The position numbers and the translations under genes are program-made. Of a stretch of 64,000 nt of DNA, positions 1 to 12,567 are shown in pieces. Position 1 is the first letter of the stretch, and each line of letters begins with the position of its first letter. The notes beneath the pieces were generated by a model. That model worked only from the letters and a program-made list of their open reading frames with translations. It was not told where the DNA came from and did no database searches. The DNA lies in contig JAFBJZ010000512.1 in the NCBI GenBank assembly GCA_016785225.1, forward strand, positions 5,245,001 through 5,309,000, in the 5' to 3' direction. This DNA is from Psettodes erumei (Eukaryota; Chordata; Actinopteri; Pleuronectiformes; Psettodidae).

Positions 1-3000
1 AAAATGCGAAAAAATGTCAAAAATTTCAAAATGCCTCAAATATTCCTCAAAATGCAAGAAAACATCAAAGAACACTGTTTTATGAACACTAGATAGCATA
101 TTAGGTGTTAAAGATGCAAAAAAAGGTCATATTTTAGCATGTCAGAAAAAATGAAAAAAAACGACATACGGCGGTATGTCGAAAAAATCGAAAAATGTCA
201 AAATTTCAAAATTTCAAAATGCCTCAAAATGCAAGAAAACATCAAAGAACACTGTTTTATGAACACTAGATAGCATATTAGGTGTTAAAAGATGCAAAAA
301 AAGGTCATATTTTAGCATGTCAGAAAAAATGAAAAAAAACGACATACGGGCGGTATGTCGAAAAAAAAATGTCAAAAAAAATGTCAAAATTTCAAAATGC
401 CTCAAAATGCAAGAAAACATCAAAAGAACACTGTTTTATGAACACTAGATAGCATATTAGGTGTTAAAGATGCAAAAAAGGTCATATTTTAGCATGTCAG
501 AAAAAATGAAAAAAAACGACATACGGCGGTATGTCGAAAAAATGCGAAAATGTCAAAATTTCAAAATGCCTCAAAATGCAAGAAAACATCAAAGAACACT
601 GTTTTACGAACACTAGATAGCATATTAGGTGTTAAAGATGCAAAAAAGGTCATATTTTAGCATGTCAGAAAAAAATGAAAAAAAAAAAACGACATACGGC
701 GGTATGTCGAAAAAAGAAAAAATGTGAAAAATGTCAAAATTTCAAAATGCCTCAAAATGCAAGAAAACATCAAAGAACACTGTTTTATGAACACTAGATA
801 GCATATTAGGTGTTAAAGATGCAAAAAAAGGTCATATTTTAGCATGTCAGAAAAAAAATGAAATGAAAAAAACGACATACTGCGGTATGTCGAAAAAATG
901 CGAAAAATGTCAAAATTTCAAAATGCCTCAATATTCCTCAAAATGCAAGAAAACATCAAAGAACACTGTTTTATGAACACTAGATAGCATATTAGGTGTT
1001 AAAGATGCAAAAAAGGTCATATTTTAGCATGTCAGAAAAAATGAAAAAAAAAAAAAACGACATACGGCGGTATGTCGAAAAAAATGAAAAAAATGTCAAA
1101 AATTCAAAATGCCTCAAAATGCCTCAAAATGCAAGAAAACATCAAAGAACACTGTTTTATGAACACTAGATAGCATATTAGGTGTTAAAGATGCAAAAAA
1201 GGTCATATTTTAGCATGTCAGAAAAAATGAAAAAATGTCGAAAAAATGCGAAAAATGTCAAAATTTCAAAATGCCTCAAAATGCAAGAAAACATCAAAGA
1301 ACACTGTTTTATGAACACTAGATAGCATATTAGGTGTTAAAGATGCAAAAAAGGTCATATTTTAGCATGTCAGAAAAAATGAAAAAAACGACATACGGCG
1401 GTATGTCGAAAAAATGCGAAAAATGTCAAAATTTCAAAATGCCTCAATATTCCTCAAAATGCAAGAAAACATCAAAGAACACTGTTTTATGAACACTAGA
1501 TAGCATATTAGGTGTTAAAGATGCAAAAAAAGGTCATATTTTAGCATGTCAGAAAAAATGAAAAAAAACGACACATACATGGTATGTATGTCGAAAAAAT
1601 GAAAAATGAAAAATGTCAAAATTTCAAAATGCCTCAAAATGCAAGAAAACATCAAAAGAACACTGTTTTATGAACACTAGATAGCATATTAGGTGTTAAA
1701 GATGCAAAAAGGTCATATTTTAGCATGTCAGAAAAAAATGAAAAAAAAAACGACATACACAATGGTATGTCGAAAAAAATCGAAAAATGTCAAAATTTCA
1801 AAAAATGCCTCAAAATGCAAGAAAACATCAAAAGAACACTGTTTTATGAACACTAGATAGCATATTAGGTGTTAAAGATGCAAAAAAGGTCATATTTTAG
1901 CATGTCAGAAAAAATGAAAAAAAAAACGACATACGGTGGCGGTATGTCGAAAAAATGCGAAAAATGTCAAAATTTCAAAATGCCTCAAAATGCCTCAAAA
2001 TGCAAGAAAACATCAAAAGAACACTGTTTTATGAACACTAGATAGCATATTAGGTGTTAAAGATGCAAAAAAGGTCATATTTTAGCATGTCAGAAAAAAA
2101 TGAAAAAAAAAACGACATACGGCGGTATGTCGAGAAAAAAATCTGAAAAATGTCAAAATTTCAAAATGCCTCAATATTCCTCAAAATGCAAGAAAACATC
2201 AAAAGAACACTGTTTTATGAACACTAGATAGCATATTAGGTGTTAAAGATGCAAAAAAGGTCATATTTTAGCATGTCAGAAAAAAATGAAAAAAAAAACG
2301 ACATACATGGCGGTATGTCGAAAAATCTGAAAAAATGTCAAAAATTTCAAAATGCCTCAAAATGCAAGAAAACATCACAGAACACTGTTTTATGAACACT
2401 AGATAGCATATTAGGTGTTAAAGATGCAAAAAAAAGGTCATATTTTAGCATGTCAGAAAAAAAAAAAAAAAACGACATACTGGCGGTATGTCGAAAAAAT
2501 CTGAAAAATGTCAAAATTTCAAAATGCCTCAAAATGCAAGAAAACATCAAAGAACACTGTTTTATGAACACTAGATAGCATATTAGGTGTTAAAGATGCA
2601 AAAAAAGGTCATATTTTAGCATGTCAGAAAAAAAAAAAAAAAACGACATACGGCGGTATGTCGAAAAAATGCTGAAAAATGTCAAAATTTCAAAATGCCT
2701 CAAATGCCTCAAAATGCAAGAAAACATCAAAGAACACTGTTTTGAACACTAGATAGCATATTAGGTGTTAAAGATGCAAAAAAGGTCATATTTTAGCATG
2801 TCAGAAAAATGAAAAAAAAACGACATACGGCGGTATGTCGAAAAAAAATCTGAAAAAATGTCAAAATTTCAAAATGCCTCAAAATGCAAGAAAACATCAA
2901 AGAACACTGTTTTATGAACACTAGATAGCATATTAGGTGTTAAAGATGCAAAAAAAGGTCATATTTTAGCATGTCAGAAAAAATGAAAAAAAACGACATA

Positions 3001-6000
3001 CGGCGGTATGTCGAAAAAATGCGAAAAATGTCAAAATTTCAAAATGCCTCAAAATGCCTCAAAATGCAAGAAAACATCAAAGAACACTGTTTTATGAACA
3101 CTAGATAGCATATTAGGTGTTAAAGATGCAAAAAAAAGGTCATATTTTAGCATGTCAGAAAAAATGAAAAAAACGACATACGGCGGTATGTCGAAAAAAT
3201 GCGAAAAATGTCAAAATTTCAAAATGCCTCAAAATGCCTCAAAATGCAAGAAAACATCAAAGAACACTGTTTTATGAACACTAGATAGCATATTAGGTGT
3301 TAAAGATGCAAAAAAGGTCATATTTTAGCATGTCAGAAAAAATGAAAAAAAACGACATACATGGCGGTATGTCGAAAAAATGAAAAAATGTCAAAATTTC
3401 AAAATGCCTCAAAATGCCTCAAAATGCAAGAAAACATCAAAGAACACTGTTTTATGAACACTAGATAGCATATTAGGTGTTAAAAGATGCAAAAAAAAGG
3501 TCATATTTTAGCATGTCAGAAAAAATGAAAAAAAAACGACATACTGGCGGTATGTTGAAAAAATCTGAAAAATGTCAAAATTTCAAAATGCCTCAAAATG
3601 CAAAGAAAACATCAAAAGAACACTGTTTTATGAACACTAGATAGCATATTAGGTGTTAAAGATGCAAAAAAAGGTCATATTTTAGCATGTCAGAAAAAAT
3701 GAAAAAAAAAACATACATCGGCGGTATGTCGTGAAAAAAAATGAAAAAATGTCAAAATTTCAAAATTTCTCAAATGCCTCAAAATGCAAGAAAACATCAA
3801 AAGAACACTGTTTTATGAACACTAGATAGCATATTAGGTGTTAAAGATGCAAAAAAAAGGTCATATTTTAGCATGTCAGAAAAAATGAAAAAAAACGACA
3901 TACATACGGCGGTATGTCGAAAAAAATGCGAAAAAATGTCAAAATTTCAAAATGCCTCAAAATGCCTCAAAATGCAAGAAAACATCAAAGAACACTGTTT
4001 TATGAACACTAGATAGCATATTAGGTGTTAAAGATGCAAAAAAGGTCATATTTTAGCATGTCAGAAAAAATGAAAAAAACGACATACATGGTATGTCGGA
4101 AAAAATGTTGAAAAAATATGAAAAATGTCAAAATTTCAAAATGCCTCAAAATGCCTCAAAAGAAAACATCAAAGAACACTGTTTTATGAACACTAGATAG
4201 CATATTAGGTGTTAAAGATGCAAAAAAAGGTCATATTTTAGCATGTCAGAAAAAATGAAAAAAAACGACGACATACGGCGGTATGTCGAAAAAATCTGAA
4301 AAATGTCAAAATTTCAAGATGCCTCAATATTCCTCAAAATGCAAGAAAACATCAAAGAACACTGTTTTATGAACACTAGATAGCATATTACTTGTTAAAG
4401 ATGCAAAAAAAGGTCATATTTTAGCATGTCAGAAAAAATGAAAAAAACGACATACGGCGGTATGTCGAAAAAATGCGAAAAATGTCAAAATTTCAAAATG
4501 CCTCAAAATGCCAGAAAACATCAAAGAACACTGTTTTATGAACACTAGATAGCATATTAGGTGTTAAAGATGCAAAAAAAGGTCATATTTTAGCATGTCA
4601 GAAAAAATGAAAAAAAAACGACATACGGCGGTATGTCGAAAAAATCTGAAAAAATGTCAAAATTTCAAAATGCCTCAAAATGCCTCAAAATGCAAGAAAA
4701 CATCAAAGAACACTGTTTTATGAACACTAGATAGCATATTAGGTGTTAAAGATGCAAAAAAAAGGTCATATTTTAGCATGTCAGAAAAAATGAAAAAAAA
4801 AACACACACATGGTATGTCGAAAAAAATGCGAAAAATGTCAAAATTTCAAAAAAATGCCTCAAAATGCAAGAAAACATCAAAGAACACTGTTTTATGAAC
4901 ACTAGATAGCATATTAGGTGTTAAAGATGCAAAAAAAAGGTCATATTTTAGCATGTCAGAAAAAATAAAAAAAACAACATACTTATGCGGTATGTCGAAA
5001 AAAATTGCAAAAAATGTCAAAATTTCAAAATGCCAAAATGCCTCAAAATGCAAGAAAACATCAAAGAACACTGTTTTATGAACACTAGATAGCATATTAG
5101 GTGTTAAAGATGCAAAAAAGGTCATATTTTAGCATGTCAGAAAAAAATGAAAAAAAACGACATACGGCGGTATGTCGAAAAAATGCGAAAAATGTCAAAA
5201 TTTCAAAATGCCTCAAAATGCAAGAAAACATCAAAGAACACTGTTTTATGAACACTAGATAGCATATTAGGTGTTAAAGATGCAAAAAAGGTCATATTTT
5301 AGCATGTCAGAAAAAATGAAAAAAAAAAACGACATACGGCGGTATGTGAAAAAAAAATGCGAAAAATGTCAAAATTTCAAAATGCCCTCAAAATGCAAGA
5401 AAACATCAAAGAACACTGTTTTATGAACACTAGATAGCATATTAGGTGTTAAAGATGCAAAAAAGGTCATATTTTAGCATGTCAGAAAAAATGAAAAAAA
5501 CGACATACGGCGGTATGTCGAAAAAATGAAAAAATGTCAAAATTTCAAAATGCCTCAAAATGCAAGAAAACATCAAAGAACACTGTTTTATGAACACTAG
5601 ATAGCATATTAGGTGTTAAAGATGCAAAAAAAGGTCATATTTTAGCATGTCAGAAAAAATGAAAAAAACGACATACCGCGGTATGTTGAAAAAATGCGAA
5701 AAATGTCAAAATTTCAAAATGCCTCAAAATGCCTCAAAATGCAAGAAAACATCAAAGAACACTGTTTTATGAACACTAGATAGCATATTAGGTGTTAAAG
5801 ATGCAAAAAAGGTCATATTTTAGCATGTCAGAAAAAATGAAAAAAACGACATACGGCGGTATGTCGAAAAAATGCGAAAAATGTCAAAATTTCAAAATGC
5901 CTCAAAATGCAAGAAAACATCAAAGAACACTGTTTTATGAACACTAGATAGCATATTAGGTGTTAAAGATGCAAAAAAGGTCATATTTTAGCATGTCAGA

Positions 6001-8817
6001 AAAAATGAAAAAAACGACATACGGCGGTATGTCGAAAAAATGCGAAAAATGTCAAAATTTCAAAATGCCTCTCAAAATGCAAGAAAACATCAAAGAACAC
6101 TGTTTTATGAACACTAGATAGCATATTAGGTGTTAAAGAAGCAAAAAAGGTCAAAAATTTAGCATGTCAGAAAAAATGAAAAAAACGACATACGGCGGTA
6201 TGTCGAAAAAATGCGAAAAATGTCAAAATTTCAAAATGCCTCAAAATGCAAAATGCAAGAAAACATCAAAGAACACTGTTTTATGAACACTAGATAGCAT
6301 ATTAGGTGTTAAAGATGCAAAAAGGTCATATTTTAGCATGTCAGAAAAATGAAAAAAAAAACGACATATGGCGGTATGTCGAAAAAATGCGAAAAAATGT
6401 CAAAATTTCAAAATTTCAAAATTCTCAAAATGCAAGAAAACATCAAAGAACACTGTTTTATGAACACTAGATAGCATATTAGGTGTTAAAGATGCAAAAA
6501 AGGTCATATTTTAGCATGTCAGAAAAATGAAAAAAAAAACGAACACGGCGGTATGTCGAAAAAATGCGAAAAAATGTCAAAATTTCAAAATGCCTCAAAA
6601 TGCAAAAGCAAAAACATCAAAGAACACTGTTTTATGAACACTAGATATAGCATATTAGGTGTTAAAGATGCAAAAAAGGTCATATTTTAGCATGTCAGAA
6701 AAAATGAAAAAAAAAACACATACGGCGGTATGTCGAAAAAATGCGAAAAATGTCAAAATTTCAAAATGCCTCAAAATGCAAGAAAACATCAAAGAACACT
6801 GTTTTATGAACACTAGATAGCATATTAGGTGTTAAAGATGCAAAAAAGGTCATATTTTAGCATGTCAGAAAAAATGAAAAAAACAACATACCGTGTGGTA
6901 TGTCGAAAAATGCGAAAAATTTCAAAATTTCAAAATGCCTGAAAATGCCTCAAAATGCAAGAAAACATCAAAGAACACTGTTTTATGAACACTAGATAGC
7001 ATATTAGGTGTTAAAGATGCAAAAAAGGTCATATTTTAGCATGTCAGAAAAATATGAAAAAAACGACTTACCGCGGTATGTTGAAAAATTGCGAAAAATG
7101 TCAAAATTTCAAAATGCCTGAAAATTCCTCAAAATGCAAGAAAACATCAAAGAACACTGTTTTATGAACAGTAGATAGCATATTAGGTGTTAAAGATGCA
7201 AAAAAGGTCATATTTTAGCATGTCAGAAAAAATGAAAAAAACGACATACCGCGGTATGTCGAAAAAATGCCAAAAATTTCAAAATTTCAAAATGCCTGAA
7301 AATTCCTCAAAATGCAAGAAAACATCAAAGAACACTGTTTTATGAACACTAGATAGCATATTAGGTGTTAAAGATGCAAAAAAGGTCATATTTTAGCATG
7401 TCAGAAAAATATGAAAAAAACGACTTACCGCGGTATGTTGAAAAATTGCGAAAAATGTCAAAATTTCAAAATGCCTGAAAATTCCTCAAAATGCAAGAAA
7501 ACATCAAAGAACACTGTTTTATGAACACTAGATAGCATATTAGGTGTTAAAGATGCAAAAAGGTCATATTTTAGCATGTCAGAAAAAATGAAAAAACGAC
7601 ATACGGCGGTATGTTGAAAAAATGCAAAAATGTCAAAATTTCAAAATGCCTCCTCAAAATGCAAGAAAACATCAAAGAACACTGTTTTATGAACAGTAGA
7701 TAGCATATTAGGTGTTAAAGATGCAAAAAAGGTCATATTTTAGCATGTCAGAAAAAATGAAAAAAACGACTTACCGCGGTATGTTGAAAAATTGCAAAAA
7801 ATGTCAAAATTTCAAAATGCCTGAAAATTCCTCAAAATGCAAGAAAACATCAAAGAACACTGTTTTATGAACACTAGATAGCATATTAGGTGTTAAAGAT
7901 GCAAAAAAGGTCATATTTTAGCATGTCAGAAAAAATGAAAAAAAAAACGACATACGTGCGGTATGTTGAAAAAATGCGAAAAAATGTCAAAATTTCAAAA
8001 TCTGAAAATGCCTGAAAATGCAAGAAAACATCAAAGAACACTGTTTTATGAACACTAGATAGCATATTAGGTGTTAAAGATGCAAAAAAGGTCATATTTG
8101 AGCATGTCAGAAAAAATGAAAAAAACAACATACCGTGTGGTATGTCGAAAAAATGCGAAAAATGTCAAAATTTCAAAATGCCTCAAAATGCAAGAAAACA
8201 TCAAAGAACACTGTTTTATGAACACTAGATAGCATATTAGGTGTTAAAGATGCAAAAAAGGTCATATTTTAGCATGTCAGAAAAAATGAAAAAAAACGAC
8301 ATACCGCGGTATGTCGAAAAATGCGAAAAATGTCAAAATTTCAAAATGCCTGAAAATGCAAGAAAACATCAAAGAACACTGTTTTATGAACACTAGATAG
8401 CATATTAGGTGTTAAAGATGCAAAAAGGTCATATTTTAGCATGTCAGAAAAATGAAAAAAACGACATACCGCGGTATGTTGAAAAAATGCGAAAAATGTC
8501 AAAATTTCAAAATGCCTCGAAAATGCCTCAAAATGCAAGAAAACATCAAAGAACACTGTTTTATGAACACGAGATAGCATATTAGGTGTTAAAGATGCAA
8601 AAAAGGTCATATTTTAGCATGTCAGAAAAAATAAAAAAAAACGACATACGGTATGTCGAAAAATGCGAAAAATGTCAAAATTTCAAAATGCCTCAAAATG
8701 CAAGAAAACATCAAAGAACACTGTTTTATGAACACGAGATAGCATATTAGGTGTTAAAGATGCAAAAAAGGTCATATTTTAGCATGTCAGAAAAAAAATA
8801 AAAAAACAACATACGTA
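1..8817. repeat. Tandem satellite array, about 50 monomers of ~165-185 bp
   Basis: The same A-rich monomer repeats head to tail from the first base. Landmarks in each copy, in order, are GAACACTGTTTTATGAACAC, a TAGATAGCATATTAGGTG block, AAAAAGGTCATATTTTAGCA, a short palindrome (CGACATAC, variable loop, GTATGTCG) and AAAATGTCAAAATTTCAAAA. Successive starts of the GAACACTG landmark at 5411, 5578, 5757 and 5925 give periods of 167, 179 and 168 bp. Length variation comes from A-run slippage and from gain or loss of an AAAATGCCTC submotif. The array is cut by the left window edge. Open frames inside it are by-products of the repeat and are not genes. Confidence 0.97.
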
Positions 8818-9190
8818 GAAAAACAAAAAAAATAACGTGTCCAAAAGTCCAAAAAGGTCATTTGTCAGTATATTATGAAATCGCACAAAAACGCCATAAT
8901 ATACAATGTTGTAAAAATGCAAAAAATGTCAAAAAATTAAATTAGCTAAAAATGCCACAAAAGTGCACAGAAAGGTGTTCTATAAACCTTCCATAGCATA
9001 ATATGTATCAAAAAGGCCTAAAAGGTCCATTTTCAGTATGTGATGAAACCGCAAAAAATTGTCATATTTTTGTATGGTACAAAAATGCGATTACAAAAAG
9101 CCTCAGTATAGCATTTAAAACGGGAAAAAATGCCAACGTCTTAAAGACACACAAAAAAAAAAACAAAGAGTAGCATTTTATAAACAATCC
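8818..9190. repeat. Diverged satellite-related monomers at the array edge
   Basis: Beyond the homogeneous array, two or more decayed monomers can be followed. GTTCTATAAACC, CCATAGCATAATATG and AAAAGGTCCATTTTCAGTAT align in order with the satellite landmarks GTTTTATGAACAC, GATAGCATATTAGG and AAAAGGTCATATTTTAGCAT. A fragment near 9170 (TAGCATTTTATAAACAATCCAT) looks like a third. Edge monomers that escape homogenisation are typical of satellites. The relationship is judged by eye. Confidence 0.7.
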
Positions 9191-9306
9191 ATTGACACAC
9201 AACATTATTACCTACTACTATAATATAAATTCTATACATGCATATACTTTTTGTCCTGACAGTTTTTTTACTCTTGTGTCTCAATTCATCTTGTGTCCTG
9301 CTGCAG

Positions 9307-12300
9307 TTTCCACATCTGGTGTATGGAGCTGTGGCTTCCTCTGCTCCTGTTAAGGCAAAGCTGGATTTCTCTTCCTACAGTGACGTAAATTGACACAATC
9401 CATGGTCACAATATTCGCACATTTTGAGGATTGAAGCCAGGATTTTTAATAACCCATGCCTGCAAGTTCTAAAAAGATATTATGTTCTTATTGCTGAATA
9501 AATTCTTTATATTAAACTGTGGAGGACCCAAAAAGGTTTCCAAGGACATGACCTTACTCTTCTCAGCTGTACCTGGATCCAAGTGCTAATTGTCACTAAT
9601 TAGCATAGCGACATCATTTAATTAACCCTATTCTTACAATCACATCTGTCAATTTCTCTGTTTCAGATTGTTGGAATGAGTCTCAAGAATGAAGTCGTTG
9701 GTGGCTCAGAGAAGGTGTGAAGACAGCTACCTGTCTGTGCATCACAGTGTAGGTGCCAAATGCCTGCCAGGAGTTTGTGTTAAATTCACCCTGATCCTTT
9801 TCCTGCAGTGTCTGGCGGTTGTGCGGAAAGCCTTTGCTGCTGTGGATGTCGCCATGATGGGCGGTAATGCCAGCCAGGTGGCCAAAGACTTTGGCTGCTG
9901 TCAGATCCCAAAGGATTCTAATGATTGGGTAAGAGCTTTAGTTTTTTTATGAGCTGAGAGAAATGAGAAGTTAGTGGTTGTCGGGCTTAACAAAGGGGAG
10001 CAAAGAACCATTTGTGGCCTCTTATTTGGTCTTTTTTATTTTTATTTTTAGTATATTATATAATTTTTCATTGAATGCCATACTATTCAATTTATTACAC
10101 TATTAAGGACCCTTTGTTGAAAAAACAAACCTATCTCTTTCCCAGTTCCAACCCTCTTTACAATATATATATATATGTTAATATATTTTAAAATAAAGAC
10201 ATGAATATATTCTCTTAATTGGCAAACTATTCAAACTGCATATATCCACTCACTCGTAAAATAGGTAAATAGAATTAACTTTTAAAAAGAAACAAATAAA
10301 ACAGACACAAACACTGATGTATAGAAAGAAGAACAGCAGCCCACTGATAACATTGCATCAAGCTTTTTCAGTAGTCACTGTTACATTTAACTGTCAGTTG
10401 GCTCTATTATTCTGTTGTATCGTGTCCAAGTATTACAGTTAACTCAATATGTGATTTTTTAAAATCAAATTGTTATTTAGAACATATTCAAACTAAAAAC
10501 TCACCCATCTTTTTTGTTTGGTTTGTTTTATTTGTCTTTGGTTGTTTCATTTCTGATGCAGAGTAAATGTACCTGAATATAAAATGACTCTTTTGCCATA
10601 TGTCGCTACTGCAGATTGAGCTGATGCAAAACCTGGCCGACATCATCATGGGAACCGTGCAATACAACGAAGAAGGGGTCCTCATGTCTATTCACGAGCT
10701 CTGTGATCTAATGACCAATGCGAGTGAGGCATATGAAGGGGACATGGAGGCTTACTACCGCCTTGTTAAGCTTGCAGGGGTATGGAGAACGCACTCAGCT
10801 CGCACAAAGATGACCCCCTACGCTGGTCATGCACATTTTGAAACCACCAGATGCCACTGTTGCACTATAATTGCGACCACAGTGGGGCCCACAGTCAACT
10901 TGTTTTCTATTCCCTGTGTTGTCATTTGTTAGTTTCTTTTTCTCTCTGTATTTGTGTGGCCTCGGCAGACTTACCGCTCCACCAGTGAAGAACCCTGTCT
11001 GGACATTTCGCATGAAAAGACCCTGAAGGATCTGATGGACACATCCATACACTCAGGCATGAGAGGAGCAAGACAGTGGACCTATCAGACCTGCACTGAG
11101 TTTGGCTTCTGTACGACACACCAGCATACATGCATATGCACACACACAAAGAAAGAATTCTGTTGACTATGTTTGTGTTTCTGTTTGTGTGTATGTGCGT
11201 GTAGACCAAACTTGTGAGGATGCCACTTGTCCATTCTCTGGGATGCTGACTCTGCAGGTTGACTCTCAGCTCTGTACCCAGTTGTTTGACATTTCCCAGC
11301 ATTCCTTGCCTGCACACGTTGCCTTCACAAACAATTACTATGGAGAAGACAACCCCAAAACACATAGGATCCTTTATGTCAATGGTGAGATTGGGTTTTT
11401 AGAAAATACTTAAACGGGTAAACTAAAGTAAAGCCACAGTGGGGAGAGGCAATGGCAAAACAATTGCTCAGGATTGTATTGACTTCTTGAAATATCTACG
11501 TAATAATTTCCGCAGGTGGAATTGACCCTTGGCATGCGCTGTCAGTGGTCCAGGATGGGACTGAGGAAGAAGAGGGGGTTCGGACTATTTTCATTGAAGA
11601 CACTGCTCACTGTGCTGATATGATGAATAGAAGAGTCACAGACCGCCGCTCACTCCAGAAAGCCAGAGAGGTATGTTTGTATGCTTCATCAATTTATTGA
11701 TCCGTACAGGATCACAAAGTCCCAGTATATTTGGCAAATAGTGTGACAAGGTCTGCTTACTGGAAACATAAACTCAGTGAAATCTATTCATGATGAAGAC
11801 TATTCACCAAAATTTGTCAGCAAGCCATTCATTCAAACTACCATTTCCATGGTCACTTGAGAAGCTGCATATTTATTGTTGATAAGTTTGTTGCAGTAGA
11901 CATAGGGAAACATTCAGATATCAGTTTGTGTTGTTGCCATCTTTAGCACTCACCCAATGCTGACTATTATGCTTGTGCAGTTGCTGAACTGTGTGCACCT
12001 TTACACTGAACAAGGACTTTGGATTTTGTCCCTCACTTAATTTGGGATGTTAAGAAGGGATCACCTCAGCGCCTATTTGGAGAGGAGGAATGATTACATT
12101 ATTGTATTGTATTATTATGAACTATTTCAGTGTGCAGTGGTGTCAGCCGTATTGTTGTAGTGGAAGTATAATTTTCAGTGAGACTTGTTTTCTGCGCCTG
12201 AATGAGGAATACTATATTCATGATCTTTCTGTCTGAAATGTGTAAAAGCCAACTAATTTCAACAGCAGCAGCAGAAAATATGAATCACTTACTTACTCAT

Positions 12301-12509
12301 AGTAAGTATATACTGTATCACTGTGTGGTCCTTAGTGTGAAACAATTTTAGTTGGTCATGCAACATATTAAATGATTGTGTGTTATGTTTTGGTGCTCCT
12401 TGACACTTTACATTCTCTTATTTCCATCTCTCAGGAGATTGAGAAGCGTGTGGCCATTTGGCTGAGGACAGCTCCGCAGGAAGAGATGGAGAAAAGAAGA
12501 GGAGTCTGA
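9307..12509 (+). CDS. prss16: Thymus-specific serine protease-like (prss16), 3' exons only
   Basis: This is the C-terminal half of a peptidase family S28 enzyme (prolyl carboxypeptidase/DPP7 relatives). Exons with intact reading phase: 9307-9384, 9667-9714, 9809-9928, 10615-10779, 10969-11110, 11205-11384, 11516-11670, 12435-12509 (TGA). The first exon encodes FPHLVYGAVASSAPVKAKLD, matching the segment just after the catalytic Ser of PRSS16. Later exons carry WTYQTCTEFGFY, CPFSGML, the Asp motif NGGIDPWH and the His motif DTAHCADM, so two members of the Ser-Asp-His triad are visible. The catalytic Ser, signal peptide and first half of the enzyme should lie upstream, in or beyond the satellite. 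In mammals PRSS16 acts in thymic cortical epithelium, in endosomes and lysosomes. Possible poly(A) signals are ATTAAA at 12990 and AATAAA at 13081. Family assignment is strong; whether the gene is intact is unknown. Confidence 0.88.
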
Positions 12510-12567
12510 TCGGGTCACATTATAACCTGATCAGACTCTTATCACTGTTCCCCGAAAGTGATAAGAG
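12502..12567 (+). other. Two overlapping stem-loops across the prss16 stop codon
   Basis: Arm 12502-12515 pairs with 12525-12538 (14 bp, one G-U pair, 9-nt loop) and contains the TGA at 12507-12509. Arm 12536-12546 pairs perfectly with 12557-12567 (11 bp, 10-nt loop). Bases 12536-12538 are used by both stems, so the full stems cannot form together. A function is not shown by the sequence. Confidence 0.6.

Noticed and set aside
214..8610. Repeated open frames inside the satellite, giving similar Phe-rich peptides on the minus strand
   Set aside because: They follow directly from the monomer sequence, are broken by A-run slippage and show no codon-level conservation.
1..8817. Possible CRISPR array because of regular repeats with a palindrome
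   Set aside because: There are no unique spacers: the whole monomer repeats, and the surrounding genes are vertebrate.
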